From Bimuria novae-zelandiae CBS 107.79 (taxonomy: Eukaryota; Ascomycota; Dothideomycetes; Pleosporales; Didymosphaeriaceae), in the NCBI GenBank assembly GCA_010015655.1, contig ML976764.1, positions 1 to 64,000 on the forward strand: a stretch of 64,000 bases of DNA, in the 5' to 3' direction. Position 1 is the first letter of the stretch; each line of letters starts with the position of its first letter. The position numbers and the translations under genes are program-made. Below are positions 46,133 through 58,027 of the stretch, one piece after another. The notes beneath the pieces are model-generated. The model was not told where the DNA came from. It did no database searches and worked only from the letters and a program-made list of their open reading frames with translations.

Positions 46133-47737
46133 GCTCCGCCCAAGGAGCCCCTGTTCGGTGAGGCGCAGGAAAACTTTTGTGCGTGCAGAAAGAGTGAAGC
46201 CGGTTTTGCAAGTCACTGTACAATCTCGGGCACACCTGGAATCGAAGACATGATCGCTAGAGGGTGCGGTCATGTTGTGAGGCTTCCGGTAACGCCGCAA
46301 CAAAGGATGACAAACGCGTCGTCTAATATAGGCTAGCGCCCTTCCCTTGTAAGGTCTTCCTTACCCACATTACAGCGAATATGTAGGTACACTCTAGTCC
46401 CACCCTATATTCGGAATAGAAGTTACCCTCTGTCCATCTCGTAACTGCCCTTCTTAAGCCGACTAGGCTTTAAGCATGCGTAAGCGAATGGCGGAAATCG
46501 GATCCCTGGTGTGTCATTTATGCTAGACGAGAGTTTCTGACACCTGGGACTAGGTAAGATTATGCGAGGTAATGAAAAGATCTCAGTGCAGCAGCAAAGA
46601 GCGGTTGTTATTGGTGTGAGCTGGTACTATTAGTCTTAGTGGAGGATCGCCAATTGCGAGCGAGTACGTAGCTAGATAAACGCTTTAATAAAAGAGCGCT
46701 TCTCGCCCTTAACACAACCTTCTCTTTACGAGGCGAAAGCAGACTATTATCCTGTTACATAGGATACCTAGTAATGGCAATTACATAAAAATAATACTGC
46801 AGGATATAGTGTCTTAAAGCACGTTATAGTTATTATAGTTAAGAATAATATAATAGCGCCGTAACTCTAAAAGAACTTACTAGAAGGATGTAGGGTATCT
46901 TGTTCTAAAAGGGCGGTTGCTAAAAATTAATAAAAGAAAACAACTGACTATAAGGGGGATCGAACAGGAGACTTCGGCAAAAATCAAACACGTGATCACT
47001 CCCAATGCGTACTCGGAAGTACAAGGCTATGATCACGCCAGCCAGAAAATCGTGATATACGACAATGCTTCCCGACTGTTGTCTGATTTGTTTGATGGTA
47101 ATTAGTTCAATTTTAAATATATATAGTCGGTACAAAAACACATCATGAAGATGAGCGAGCATATGGCCGTGCACGATATAACAAACGGAACTGGCGCGCT
47201 TTCAATTCATGCGGTTATATGTACATCCTTGCTTTTGGTACACAGTGTTAAGAAATTAATTTTTCATCGGTCGCTGCAACGAAACACATATACGATTAGA
47301 GGACCTCGGAGACCATAGGACATCCACTGCAGAGAAGCCGGTTACAATAGGCATTTGAGCCTGCGCATTCCAAACGTACCGCACTCATGCATAGTATCAA
47401 TGCATGCTCCACTCTGGAAATAAGCAGCGTGCACTCCATGGTTTCCACTATTCATCTGAGGATCGCGGGCGAGATTGGATTTGCTTTCACGCTGTCCAAT
47501 ATTAGTACAAAGATTATCGCGGATATTCATGGCCCTTCATAAATTCCCTGGATCGTTTAACGTTTCTTGCGGGTGGATTTCTTCTCATTCGTTTCACTAT
47601 TTTACCGCATCGACATATACATCTAGCAGTCGCTCACCAAACTTCCATACATCCTAAATGAGTTTGCAAAACTCTGCCTTGGATCACCTTGACAGTTTTC
47701 GTGCCCTTTGGGTTGGCCATGAAACCTAGAGAGTAGC
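46133..47737. other. AT-rich debris, no gene seen
   Basis: Between about 46560 and 47130 the sequence is AT-rich with many TAG/TAA/TTAT steps like the RIP-mutated Copia element, suggesting an old mutated repeat. GTTCGATCCCC on the minus strand near 46960 fits a Pol III B box, but no good A box accompanies it. Confidence 0.45.
46992..47036. repeat. nested inverted repeat
   Basis: GTGATCA (46992-46998) pairs with TGATCAC (47030-47036), and inside it GTACT (47009-47013) pairs with AGTAC (47018-47022) around CGGA. It could fold as a stem within a stem. Confidence 0.6.
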
Positions 47738-48880
47738 TCACTGTGGGTTACCATCGGTACCCGAGTAGCCTTTCTCAAGCCTCTGCGCTCTTTTCTCCGC
47801 CTGCTCTCGAAGTTTTGACTCGGTCTCATATAGTTCCTTCCAGCGTGCTACCTCTTTCCTTAGGATGTTGACTTGTTCGCCATGCTCGCGCTTCTGGGTG
47901 TCATTCTTCTTCTTCAAAAGTATGCGTGCCTTTGCCTCCTCCCGTTGCAACTTGCGGGCAGAGACCGAATTATCCTTCTCTTTACCAAGCGCAGCTTGCA
48001 GTTGGCTCTATTTTGGTACGGCTATTGAAATGTTAGCTCTAAGATAATAGGCTACTCATGAACAACATATAGCTCACCTTCATTCCGATCGACGAGACCT
48101 GTCTCTGCCGCAGCCCGGACGATATCGTTTACGTCATCCTCAATACCTCCGATACTATACAGTTGGGCAAGACCCCTACACATCTTCCCAAACAGGTTCA
48201 CCTTAATGTGCACGCTGGAGTAGAAGCCAGAGACGTGACCAGCCTTCAAGAAACAATACATGCAGGCGTTTCGCAACATCCTGGCGAAATCCACGTTCTG
48301 CTCCAGTGAAAACACGTCCGCGAAATGCTGTGTAAGCTTGTAGGTGGTGCCAAAGTCGCGAGGCCTCAGCAGCCTAAAGGATCCGTTCTCGGAGTCGCGA
48401 GTGACGAAGTCGATGCTGAAATCCTTTCGCAGAGCAGCATAAAAGCGACCGGTCCAGCGTCTAGTGTCGAGAGAGTGATTCCTCTGGCCGATGCACAACA
48501 AGACGTCGCAGTGGAGGTTGAGAGAAGAAACAAGCCCCGCAACGTGAACAAACGGCGTATGCGGCACGAAAATCCTCTCTTCGATTGGAAATTTGATACA
48601 GAAGAGCTGGAACGCGTCCGGAAACTTCTTCACTGCCCAAGCGGCTAGCTTTTCTGCCGAAAAACCTCTCTGTTCGTCATTGTCGTGGGTTGCGCGGAGA
48701 GTAGCGGGTTGATGGAGCCTCGCGCGTAGGAAGCGCAGGAGTGTCTAAGTAGTTGTGGCAGATGCGGCTAGTACCTGTTAGGATAAGTCCATCGATGGCG
48801 CAAGATACTGGCAATCTAAAATTGGCTTGAGGTGAATGAGACGACGCAAAGCGGTCGTCGCTGGAGCAGATTAGGATCAT
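47738..48880 (-). pseudogene. unknown gene, copy B (paralogue of 32250-33164), possibly frameshifted
   Basis: The main exon (about 48680 to 48083) encodes FSAEKLAAWAVKKFPDAFQL, FVHVAGLVSSLNLHC, RRWTGRFYAALRKDFSIDFV and RNACMYCFLKAGHVSGF, ending in DRNEG at a GTGAGC donor. After an intron ending in AATAG near 48007 comes a basic coiled coil (ARILLKKKNDTQKREHGEQV to the stop at 47738). An upstream exon from 48880 (MILICSSDDRF) is plausible. The intron sits at the same place as in copy A, but copy B reads AGCCAACTG where copy A reads AGCAACTG; this extra C puts the coiled coil out of frame with the donor used in copy A. So copy B may carry a one-base defect. Family unknown. Confidence 0.55.
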
Positions 48881-49308
48881 GTTTAAGCGCTAAGAATCGT
48901 TATAGATATTAAATCATGATCTTGAAGCTATTTATGGACTTCAATGGCTCACCACAGCGCTGTAGCAGATGTTGTTGTCCCGGGCAGTCACCCAGGTAAC
49001 ACGTGACCTAGCACCGCACCGCCACACGCGCGCGACAAGATTCGGCCACAACGCGCGAACTAATGTTCACCAGACATCGACACTGAGGCTATCTTAACAC
49101 AATACTGCCGCTCTTACGTGCGATAGCTTATAATTCGGCTCATCTACACACGCACATTTGCGTTACTTTTGCAACCACCGAAACAGTCCTACCTACCGAT
49201 TTACCGCAGCAACATCTTTCGCATCAATCAAACACAAAGGAGGGCTCTGCTCGCTCCCATACACCCCCGATTCTCCGATACCGAACCCAATCACAAACAC
49301 ATATCGAC
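48881..49308. other. divergent intergenic region
   Basis: Between copy B (minus) and the acidic-protein gene (plus). CATCGACACTGAGG and CACACGCACATTTGC stretches give no recognised sites. Confidence 0.45.
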
Positions 49309-50616
49309 ATGTCTTGTTACGGCCATACCATTGTCGGCAGAAGCTGGGCAGACGACGACGAAGACGGGTGGGATGCAGAGGCATCCCAGGCTGCCGCTGC
49401 CAACTTCGAATACTATCCCGACACCGCTGTAGTGTCCACCGTGAACTCAAGCTCTCCAGCCGCGGCCGACGAGTGCGACCCGACCATCGGCAACGAGAAC
49501 ATTCCCCCACCGCGCCCTTCTACCCCAGAACCGACAGTCTACGACGAGAACACTTTCGCGCTGGGCCCTTCCACCCCAGAACCTACCGCCGAGAACCAAT
49601 GGCAAGGTGTGCATCCGGGCTTCCGCCCTTGGCCATGGCAGTGGCTCGAGTTTGGCAAGAAGGGAAAAGAAGCTTACCCGGAGTTGCTCTGCGAAGGCAG
49701 TAACTATGTAGTTGGCTGGCGGAATGTTCGACTGCAGCGCGGGGTCCCAAAGAATGAGCTGATGCTATATCTACCCTCACCGCTCCATAGCGAGGTCGAC
49801 TTTGATGAGGAGGAGCGAGAACCTTCCCTCATGGATGACGTTTCCGACTTGGAGCTGGATTTGTTGGCAGAACAGGATTTGGCGCCGACGCCTCCTGATA
49901 CATTGACTCTTCTGCCCGCCGTTGAGCATAGCGGCGCCGAGATGATCGAGTCTGACAGCGAAATCCAAACGATTAATCGCGCTCAAGACGATGAAGAAGC
50001 AACCTCAATTGCTCTAGCCACGTCTCTTGTTAGGGTTGTTCTACTCATCAAGTTCACCTACGAGGACGAGCTTGCGGATCAAGCTTCAGAAACCGAGGAC
50101 ATGAGCCCAGCCTCGATAACACTATCTCCTTTTGTCGCTGCAATATCGGAGGAACAAGGCGATGTGCCCAGATTCGAAAAGCGCGACTCAGTCCACGAAG
50201 AACCTGAGATCACCGCGGCCGAACTATTTTCAGAGCGCGAAGATGGCATGAGCACCGTTTCGCTAGAGTTGTCGGTCATCGTGTCGACCGACGAAGAACC
50301 TGATTTGGTCAAGGATGCACCGCTCATCATGTCGACGGTCAGGGAGCAAGACAATTTCGATCCAGCTTCGAACGCTTCACAATCCACTACCGCTATTGTA
50401 GAAGAGAGCACGTACAAGAATACCACCAAAGAAGGATCGATGGACCAGACGATCCCTTCCACGCACGCATCCTCTCACGTGGCTACGATGGCAGAAGAAG
50501 ATCTTTGCCGGCGTCTGAAGACACGATACTTCCACGTCCGCCTCTTTAGCAAGAGGAAGCAGCACTCCTCCGAATCGCGCATCCTACAAGCTCTCGGCGA
50601 CAGCACTATCCACTGA
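49309..50616 (+). CDS. hypothetical acidic, largely disordered protein
   Basis: Single exon, 435 residues, start ATG at 49309 (CGACATGTC). I do not recognise the family. One folded-looking segment lies at about residues 100-155 (HPGFRPWPWQWLEFGKKGKE, NYVVGWRNVRLQRG). The rest is rich in Asp, Glu, Ser and Pro. PSTPEPT occurs twice near residue 80 and short acidic repeats occur later (STDEEPDLVKDAPLIMST). The last 40 residues turn basic (RRLKTRYFHVRLFSKRKQ). The length of the open frame and its good codon pattern favour a real gene, but expression is unproven. Confidence 0.65.
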   Translation: MSCYGHTIVGRSWADDDEDGWDAEASQAAAANFEYYPDTAVVSTVNSSSPAAADECDPTIGNENIPPPRPSTPEPTVYDENTFALGPSTPEPTAENQWQGVHPGFRPWPWQWLEFGKKGKEAYPELLCEGSNYVVGWRNVRLQRGVPKNELMLYLPSPLHSEVDFDEEEREPSLMDDVSDLELDLLAEQDLAPTPPDTLTLLPAVEHSGAEMIESDSEIQTINRAQDDEEATSIALATSLVRVVLLIKFTYEDELADQASETEDMSPASITLSPFVAAISEEQGDVPRFEKRDSVHEEPEITAAELFSEREDGMSTVSLELSVIVSTDEEPDLVKDAPLIMSTVREQDNFDPASNASQSTTAIVEESTYKNTTKEGSMDQTIPSTHASSHVATMAEEDLCRRLKTRYFHVRLFSKRKQHSSESRILQALGDSTIH

Positions 50617-50651
50617 GTCAAGTCACGCAGCGACACGTACTTCTCGCTCCT

Positions 50652-52313
50652 TCAAATACTGGGCGCATACCCGGCCGCACTTCCTCTCCGTGAAAGAATG
50701 AGACGATACGTTCGATCCGGTTTCAGGATAGTGAACTCCTTCGTTCCCAGCACCAGCTCCGGCTCCTCCAATCGGATATCGTACCGCATCAATAACGTCG
50801 CAATCATCTTAATCACAAATTGATTCGCCACATTTCTGCCGATGCATTGCCGGCTACCATATCCGAAACCTAGGAAACAAGTCTTCATTGTCGCTAGATC
50901 TGCAGTGTCGTCCGCCCATCGATCCGGATTCCATGTATGAGGATCGTGATAGACAGATGGATTGCGCCCGATAGTTGCAGCAGGCACTCCGACGGCTACA
51001 CCGCCTGGAATATAATGGCCACAGATGACGGCGCCTTCTGGTGGGGTATCTCTAGGCATCGCGTACCCGATAGGCGGGTGGAGGCGCAAACTTTCGCTTT
51101 CAGCGTGTTCGAGCAGTCTTATGTTGTTTAACTTTGTGAATGGAAGTGGTTCTTGGCCATCTTGTTGATTCGGAAACATGCTGTCTAGCTCGGTGATGAT
51201 ACGTTCTTTGATGTCGGGATTCTTGCAGAGATAGTAGATCATCCAGTTCATGGTTACACTGCCTGTGCTTGCGCCAGCAACCCTAAACGTTTTTATCAGT
51301 AAAGGAAGAGATTATGTAACTATGGTCTGCTCACATTAATGATGATGTCTCAGCGCGAAGCTCGTCGAAACCCATTTGCCGACCTGTCTCGGGGTCCCTG
51401 GCTTCGATGAAGCGCTGCATAATGTCCTGGCGTGGTTTCCCTCCTTGCGTGACTTGTTTTTTGTCTTCTTTGAAGCGCTTTTCAAGGGCATGGCGAGCAT
51501 ACTCAAGATACTCCACCCTTGCTTGCCACAGTCGTTGAACGTAAGGCAACGGAACCCAATGGAGTACTTTCACATTATACTTCCCAAAGGGCAGAATGCC
51601 ACTCAGATTGCCGAATCGCTGCGAAAGTTCCACAAGCTTTGAGTATCTTGCCGGCTTCCCTGCTTCCAAAACACCGAAGTTATCTCCAAGGGCAGGCTCT
51701 CCCATGAGGTCCATTGTAAAGAGCTCGAACCAGAAGTAGATGTCAAAAGGCACTTGGGTTCGAGCAAACTCGTCCATCTGCTTCATGAACTTCCCAAGCG
51801 TGAGATCGACATAAGGCTCGAAAAGCTGAAGACTCTGCGCGCTGTAGCCATGCGCTACCATTCTTCGCTTCGTGGCATGTCGCTTCTTTGAGCGCGTTGA
51901 GAAAAGCGATTCGCCTGTCGTAGAGAAGGCGTCATACCAGCTGGACTTTGCAAATTCTTGCTGGCCCTTTCCGTGACCTTTGAACTACATGAGCCAACGC
52001 CGTATGGATTTGATCATAGCTCACACGTACCATATATGGCTTTGACGGCATCAGGGTGGTTGAAGGATACTGCTCTCGGGCCCGTCCTGACGGCGATAGC
52101 GCCTGGGTTTTTCTCGAACAAGCCGTTCACCCATCTCGTTCTCCGTTGCTCTTTCAACGCCTTTGCTTCAAGGATACTGGATATTCTGGTCGACCATGGG
52201 CCCGGAAGCTTGCTCAACGGAGAGAAGAACAAGCGGTAGATGAGTGTACAGAGCTAGTAAAGAACCGATATACCGATAGCTAGTTCAAGAAGAAGTATAT
52301 CCAATTTAGGCAT
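50652..52313 (-). pseudogene. cytochrome P450 monooxygenase with premature TAG
   Basis: Three exons, complement(50652..51282, 51335..51977, 52031..52313), 518 codons. Class II fungal P450 layout: N-terminal hydrophobic helix (LLLELAIGISVLY), IYRLFFSPLSKLPGP hinge, I-helix VAGAST, ExxR in ESESLRLHPP, and the heme-binding FGYGSRQCIGR with the Cys ligand. Introns of 53 and 52 bases are clean and restore AIYGHGKG and LMVAGAST. Codon 20 (52254-52256) is TAG, in frame between the membrane helix and the hinge, where Trp would fit. No other in-frame ATG exists before the hinge. Either the gene is dead by one nonsense change or the true first exon lies upstream and splices in at the TTTACTAG. It resembles pisatin-demethylase-type P450s, weakly judged. 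Confidence 0.8.
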
Positions 52314-53121
52314 GGTGTAAGTCGGCACTAAAAGGATGGGATTCGTAGCGCGTGGTAATCCGTGTGTCCACAAGGGTTGCAAGTTCTGAACCTGTGTGCC
52401 TAGGTACCCTCAAGAGCTGAGGCTTTGAACTGTCGCTCGCCTCGTAAGATTACGAATGTTTAGATCGTTCTGGCCCCACGATGTGCTCTAACCGCTTAAA
52501 AGCCTCGAATACTGCTTTTGAAGGAGCAGCCAGAGCGTCGAGATGGTGTGTAGGGAAGAGAAGCCGCCACCATTGAGTACTAGAGAAAGGGTCCCATTTC
52601 GTCCCCAAAAACTTCCCCCGGTCCTCATGTATACATATTCCAATGGACGCGTGTACCTCGAACATGATCCCCTGGCGAAGCGGGAAGGATGCCAGGCCTA
52701 CATTTCTCCGCACAGCTATCTGCCCGGTTTCGGATTAGCGTGTGCGGTCTCCACCAGGGTCCACCTTCATTTTCCACATACCACAGCGCTACTACAATGC
52801 ACGTTTGTCGCATCAGACGAATAAGAGTACGCTCGGATACCTCCCTTGTCCTCCGCGACACCATGTCAGACCTGCTTTCCGGGTCGATGATTGAATATAC
52901 GCCCCGCCAATTAGCGAGCATGGGCGAGGGCCGAGGCATAGCCTGTCAATTGTCCATGCATCGGTGCGATATATCCGCTCGTAGACTTCTATACGTTGAG
53001 CCTCCCGCAACATTTTCCCTCCTCCCTACCCTCTGGAACGATTCGCACCGTTGAGACCCTAGCATTTCTTTTATCGAGACCTACAGTCCTCTACTGTTGA
53101 CCACAATTCATTCGTTCAAAA
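52314..53121. promoter_or_regulatory. divergent promoter region of P450 and MFS pump
   Basis: About 800 bases between two start codons that point away from each other. No factor-binding site was identified. The arrangement suggests shared control of an oxidising enzyme and an efflux pump. Confidence 0.5.
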
Positions 53122-55030
53122 ATGGAGAAAAGTCGAGACACCACGGCGGAAGAAGACGCAGAAACGCCTACCATAGGAACCCCGGAGTCCCAAACAACTC
53201 CTACCCATGAGGAAATCCTCTCCGTCCCAGCGGGCTACTCAGACCCGCACACAGCTGCCCTCGAAGACAACCCACTCAAACCGCAGAAACTGACATGGCC
53301 GGTCCTTCTATCCGCCTTGTTTCTCGGCACCTCCTTCACTGGGCCCATCATGTTCGGCTTCATCCTTGTCACACCCATCCTGGTGCAACTCTCGCAGAAG
53401 GTCGGCGGCGCAAACATCGACTTCTGGATCCCGTCTGGCTGGGGCGCTGCCGCTGCCGTCGGGTTCTCCGTGGCTGGAAAGATCTCTGACATCTTTGGTC
53501 GGCGTGTTGTCATTTTATTCGGCCAATTCCTCACCGTGGTTGGCGGGATCATCTGTTGTACGAGCGAGACCATGAATCAGCTTATTGCGGGAGAGGTTGT
53601 GCTTGGGGCGAGTATCGGGACCGTGTCTGTTGCGTATGCGGGTACATCTACCTCCTAGCATGTGATCCTTTTCTCTCTGCTGACTCGGACTGCATCTAGG
53701 TATTTCTGAAATCTTGCCGAACAAGTACAGAGGCGTCGGTCTCGCGTGGACCGAGTTCAACCTCGCGTCCTGGGCTGTTCCGTCGACGATTCTGGCTAAT
53801 GCAATGATTTCGCACGCGACATGGCGCATCATGTTTTATCTCTGCATCGGCTATGGAGCATTCAGTTTCATTGGCACAGCGCTCGTGTACTTCCCACCCA
53901 GCCATCCACGTCCCGATGGGAAGACGAAGTGGCAAGAATTCAAGGAGCTGGACTTCATCGCTGCGTTCCTCTTCACTGCCGGACTGGTGGTGTTCCTCTA
54001 CGGTCTCAACTCTGGCGGGAACACCTATCCTTGGAGTGCTGCCGGGACTATTGCTCCTCTCATCCTAGGCCTGCTCACCTTCTTGAGCGCCTTCGTGTAC
54101 GACGCCTTCATACCCGCCGATCCCCTCTTCCCGTGGTATCTCTTCCGCAACTTCCGCGACTTCTCAGCACTCATCGTGCTCGTCTTCGTCGCAGGCATGG
54201 TCTTCTTCGCCGCCTCAGCTCTGAACGCGCAAACCATCCTCTACCTCTACACGCCCGACCCGATCAAAATCGGGCTCTACTCGCTTCCCTCAGGGTACCC
54301 CCCCCCCCCTCTCTCTTCCTCACTTAATCAAGGGTATACTCTAACACACACCAGGATGGGCCAACTCATAGGCGGCTGCCTCGTCCCCGCCCTAATCCAC
54401 TACATCAGACACGTACACTACCAGCTCACCTTCGCCGTCTTCATGCAAACCCTCTTCTTCGGGCTCGCCGCGCTCATCACGCCCACCAACATAGACTGGC
54501 TGATGGCCTGCCAGTTCCTCGCCATGTTCCCCTTCGGTTGGATCACGCTGAACTGCTACACGACGGCGTCGCTGAACGTCCCGCAGCGCGACCTCGGCGT
54601 CGCGATCGGGCTCATCGGCACGTTCCGGTCTGTAGGAGGCTCCATCGGTTCGGTAATTTTCTCGTCGATCTTCGCACAGACGGCGAAGAAGGAGCTGCCG
54701 AAGCGGATTGCTGCGACTGCTGCTGCTAACGGCGTGGCTTCGTCTTCTGTGGTTGGACTGATAGAAGCGGTGGGGTTGGGTATTCTTGGTGTCCCTGGTC
54801 AAGCTGGTGCCGTCTCTGGTGTCTCGGTGGGGGTTTTCGAAGACTGCGTGAGAGCGGCGAGGTTTGCGTATGCGTATGCTTTCCGCATAACATGGTTGGC
54901 GTCGATTCCGTTTGGCGTGGTTGCACTGCTTGCTGCTGTTGCGGTGCGCGATCCTTCGAAGTACTTTACGAATCATGTTGAGGTTCATCTTGAGAAGAAG
55001 AAAGGCGGTTTGCTGAAGGGTCAGGAGTGA
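53122..55030 (+). CDS. MFS efflux transporter, TRI12-like (DHA2 type)
   Basis: Three exons, join(53122..53641, 53700..54294, 54355..55030), 596 residues, about fourteen helices after a hydrophilic N-terminus. Motif GKISDIFGRRVVILFGQ is the MFS loop 2-3 signature. VVLGASIGTVSVAYAG followed by GISEILPNKYRGVGLAW matches the fungal trichothecene efflux pump family (TRI12), which also includes other multidrug exporters. Intron 1 (58 bases) shifts frame and must be removed. Intron 2 (54295-54354, GTACCC to CCAG, containing a run of C) is 60 bases without a stop, so its retention would add 20 residues. The last helices and a Lys-rich tail are normal. Substrate unknown; the divergent P450 suggests toxin or xenobiotic export. 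Confidence 0.9.
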
Positions 55031-55847
55031 TGGAAAGGTATGTCGTGCATAGCTTATCGCATCGGAGGAGAAGGTGGCAAGTAGTTTATAGGCAGAAGGG
55101 CGAAATATTGTTCAGTTCGTCGCGGTGTCGGCCTCGTGGCTTACTTGTACAGTCAACATGCGTCTTTGCTACCTTGACTCACGCTGTGTGCACGACCAAT
55201 ATAATCCCATACACCCCTATGCCACCTCTCTTTTAAAACCCCCTTTGATCGTGTCCACCACTTCATTCCTAGTAAATATTAGATCACCGACACCATCAAG
55301 GTTCTCCAAAAAGTAGATGCAGTCAGCCATTGTATTACTTATCTAGAGGCAATATATAGGACTAAGATATTCCTGAATAGTACTGCCTGGGACGCATTGT
55401 TGCAATGAGTGCAGGGCACGGGAAATTGAAAGAGCGCGCTTGGAGCGCTCAAGATAGGTGGCGGACCGAGTTACGTCGGGTTTGGGTTTGAGTTGATAGG
55501 TTTGGAGGGGTGGGTGAGATCGAATTGAGTCATGCTTGGTGGTCAGCCTTGAGCATCGGGAGGCATACTTGCTCGATCCCAGTGCGATTTTGTGGCTCGG
55601 CGTGTGTATGACGGGACATTGTGGTTCTGCAATCAACAAATGGACGGATTTCTGAAGGAAAACGTAAACATGATCGCATTACGGGTATACCCACTAACAA
55701 AACCCCGTAACGACAGGACCGCTTGCCCATACGGGACCCATGCACCCTAACGATATCCTGGCTAAGCCCGAACCTAATGCCGCCGAAAAACCAAGTAGGT
55801 ATATGTACACAGCGAAGCGAAAATAAAGGGAAGATAGCAATGGGCAT
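55031..55847. other. convergent 3' flanks, no gene seen
   Basis: Open frames on the minus strand (55343-55639, 55530-55847) show no motif. Confidence 0.5.
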
Positions 55848-56679
55848 CTAAGCTCGTCGCCGTACTCGGCGCATCTCGGGTGACGCTGGCCGCTTTACTA
55901 CGCGGGTCACGCGGGTGTCGGCGAGCTTCTTGATGGTCTCGACCATGGTGTCCGTTTCGTCGAGCTCCTGCATCTGATCGCCCCCGCCGATGCTCTTGCC
56001 GATGACCATCACATTAGGCACGGTCCGTCTGCCAGTCGTATCTGCCAAGACTTCCTGGAGCTTGAGGCCGAGAGGGTGCTCGTCGAGCTCGACGACGTAT
56101 GGGGCGGGGACGATGTCGTACTTGTCGAGGAGGATGTGCTTCGCTTTCCGGGAGTGGGGGCAGTATGTTTTGGAGAAGATGATGACTGTGGGATGGTTAG
56201 TGAACGTAGGTGTGGTGCGGAAAGAGCGTCATACTGGGACTCTTCTTCAAGATGTCGTTGAGCTCGAGCTCAGCTTCGTGATAGTCTTCAGTCTCATTCT
56301 CCTGGGCTGGCGCTTTGTGCTTCCGGTCGCCACCGACGGCAGCGACGCCCTCGAGCGGCTGCTGCTTCCCGTCCTTGTTGTACCTGCCTCGAGGCGCTTT
56401 GTCAGCATCGCCTCCGGTGACCGACTCGATGTATTCCGAGCTCTTTTTCTCGGCTGACTTTCGCGCATCGTCTGCGGCAGCCTTCAATCGCGAGCCCACT
56501 CCGTCCGCGTCCCGCTGCTTGGACGCTTCCATGTACTCCCTTTCTTGCAGCGCTTCCTGTGTCTTGACGTAGAAAGGAGAGGTCCGTGTCTGTGAGCCCG
56601 AGCGCGTCATGTAGAGCGTGATGATGATGGTGAGGACAAGGAGGACGCCGTAGAGGCGCATTCGTCGTTGTGAAGCCAT
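55848..56679 (-). CDS. secretory-pathway glutaredoxin (Grx6/Grx7-like)
   Basis: Two exons, complement(55848..56185, 56235..56679), 260 residues. An N-terminal signal anchor (LYGVLLVLTIIITLYM) is followed by a charged stem of about 110 residues and a C-terminal glutaredoxin domain. Motifs: FSKTYCPHSRKAK with the single active-site Cys in CPHS (monothiol form), RRTVPNVMV holding the cis-Pro for glutathione binding, and GKSIGGGDQMQEL. Yeast Grx6 and Grx7 have the same layout and sit in the ER and Golgi. The 49-base intron (56186-56234) restores KKSPIIIFSKTY. Likely role: thiol redox control in the early secretory pathway. Confidence 0.93.
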
Positions 56680-58027
56680 GGTGTGGCAGACGGTTGGGAA
56701 AGTGTGCGGCGCAAGGGCGGAGGAGAGAGTAGCAATTATGCTGCGGGCGGAACGGATGGTGATCTAAAAATGGATGAACTGTTTCCGGTTGTTGTTCTTG
56801 GAGACTGAATCGAGGTGTTGGAACCAAGCCCTGGCGGCCTGGTTATTCCTGTTGGGTGTGGCGTCTGGGGTAGCGCGGCGCGTAATTCAACCGTCGGCGG
56901 CGTGGTCGCGCGAGCAGCGACACGACACGTCGAAAGGAAAGGAGGCGCGTGATTGGAAATGGGCGGTGAGGAAGAACTGTACTAGGTAGGGAATTAGGCG
57001 GTCGCGGATAGGAGTGTTCGGTAGCGTCTGTGTCTCTAGCAAAAAGCAAAGTTAAACGTCTGCCGGTTTCACTTGAGTAATGATGGAGCTCGCAGGAGCT
57101 CACGCCCGTTGAAGGATGCCGTGCAGCTTGCAGCAAGCGGGGCTGTACCGAGCTAGCCGATCCATCGCCCCTGCTCCGTCACCCATCGTCAACCCCCAAA
57201 CCGTTGGCCTTGCGCCCATTGTTGATGCGTTGAGACCTTGAAACAACTTTATGGCGCAGACGTTGGCGTTCATTGCAGAGACGCTTGATTGATTGTCGCT
57301 TCGCGCGACGCCTACTACCTCACAAACAGGACGAACGTCACACAGCTGTGAAGTGCTTTAACTTTTCAGTTGGGTTCTAAAAAGTACATTGCGCGTCTCA
57401 GATGTTCGTTTCATCACTGCTCCTGCTAAGGTTCGGGACTCGTTCAGGTACAGGCTGACTGCATCTGCCGGTTGCCTCATGTATGCATTTTCAAGCCTCG
57501 ATAACTTCACACAGCCACTACATTATTAACTAGGTACCTATACCCGACCTGGCACGTGCTTGTATCTTCGCCCGGGTGGACGGGTCCTGAAATCACCATG
57601 ATCACATGGTAGCTTGTCGTATACTCCTACTCACTAGTCTATTCCACGGGTTCCGACAGACGTAGAGTTTACAAGAGAACTTGCATGTGCAAACTGGCAC
57701 TAGATCCGCGCATTAGCATTAACTGCTACTCCTACCAGCTTCGTCATGGACGAGTCGAAGAGCTGGAAAGATCATGTGCGGTCGCGCTTCCCTTCTTAGA
57801 TTAGCTTTCAAGCCGAGCTCTAGCCCTTTTCTACAGCAGCTCCGCCACACCTCTACGAGCATCGAAGATCACTCAAAGCGGATACCTCGAACGTAGGGAT
57901 ATAAAATAGGGTTGAAGGACCTGTAGGGTGTTTTCATTCACGCGAAGCCTCTTTCCTCAGGATTGACTTCACGAGCATAACGAGCAAATCTTTTTTCTTC
58001 AAATACGTCACTTCTTCCACCTTCAAT
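56680..58027. other. divergent intergenic region
   Basis: Promoter side of both the glutaredoxin and the dioxygenase-like gene. ATAAAATAGGG near 57901 is a TATA-like candidate about 125 bases before the ATG at 58028. No gene seen. Confidence 0.5.

Noticed and set aside
46960..47000. tRNA gene candidate from a B-box match on the minus strand
   Set aside because: No matching A box at a workable distance and no cloverleaf pairing.
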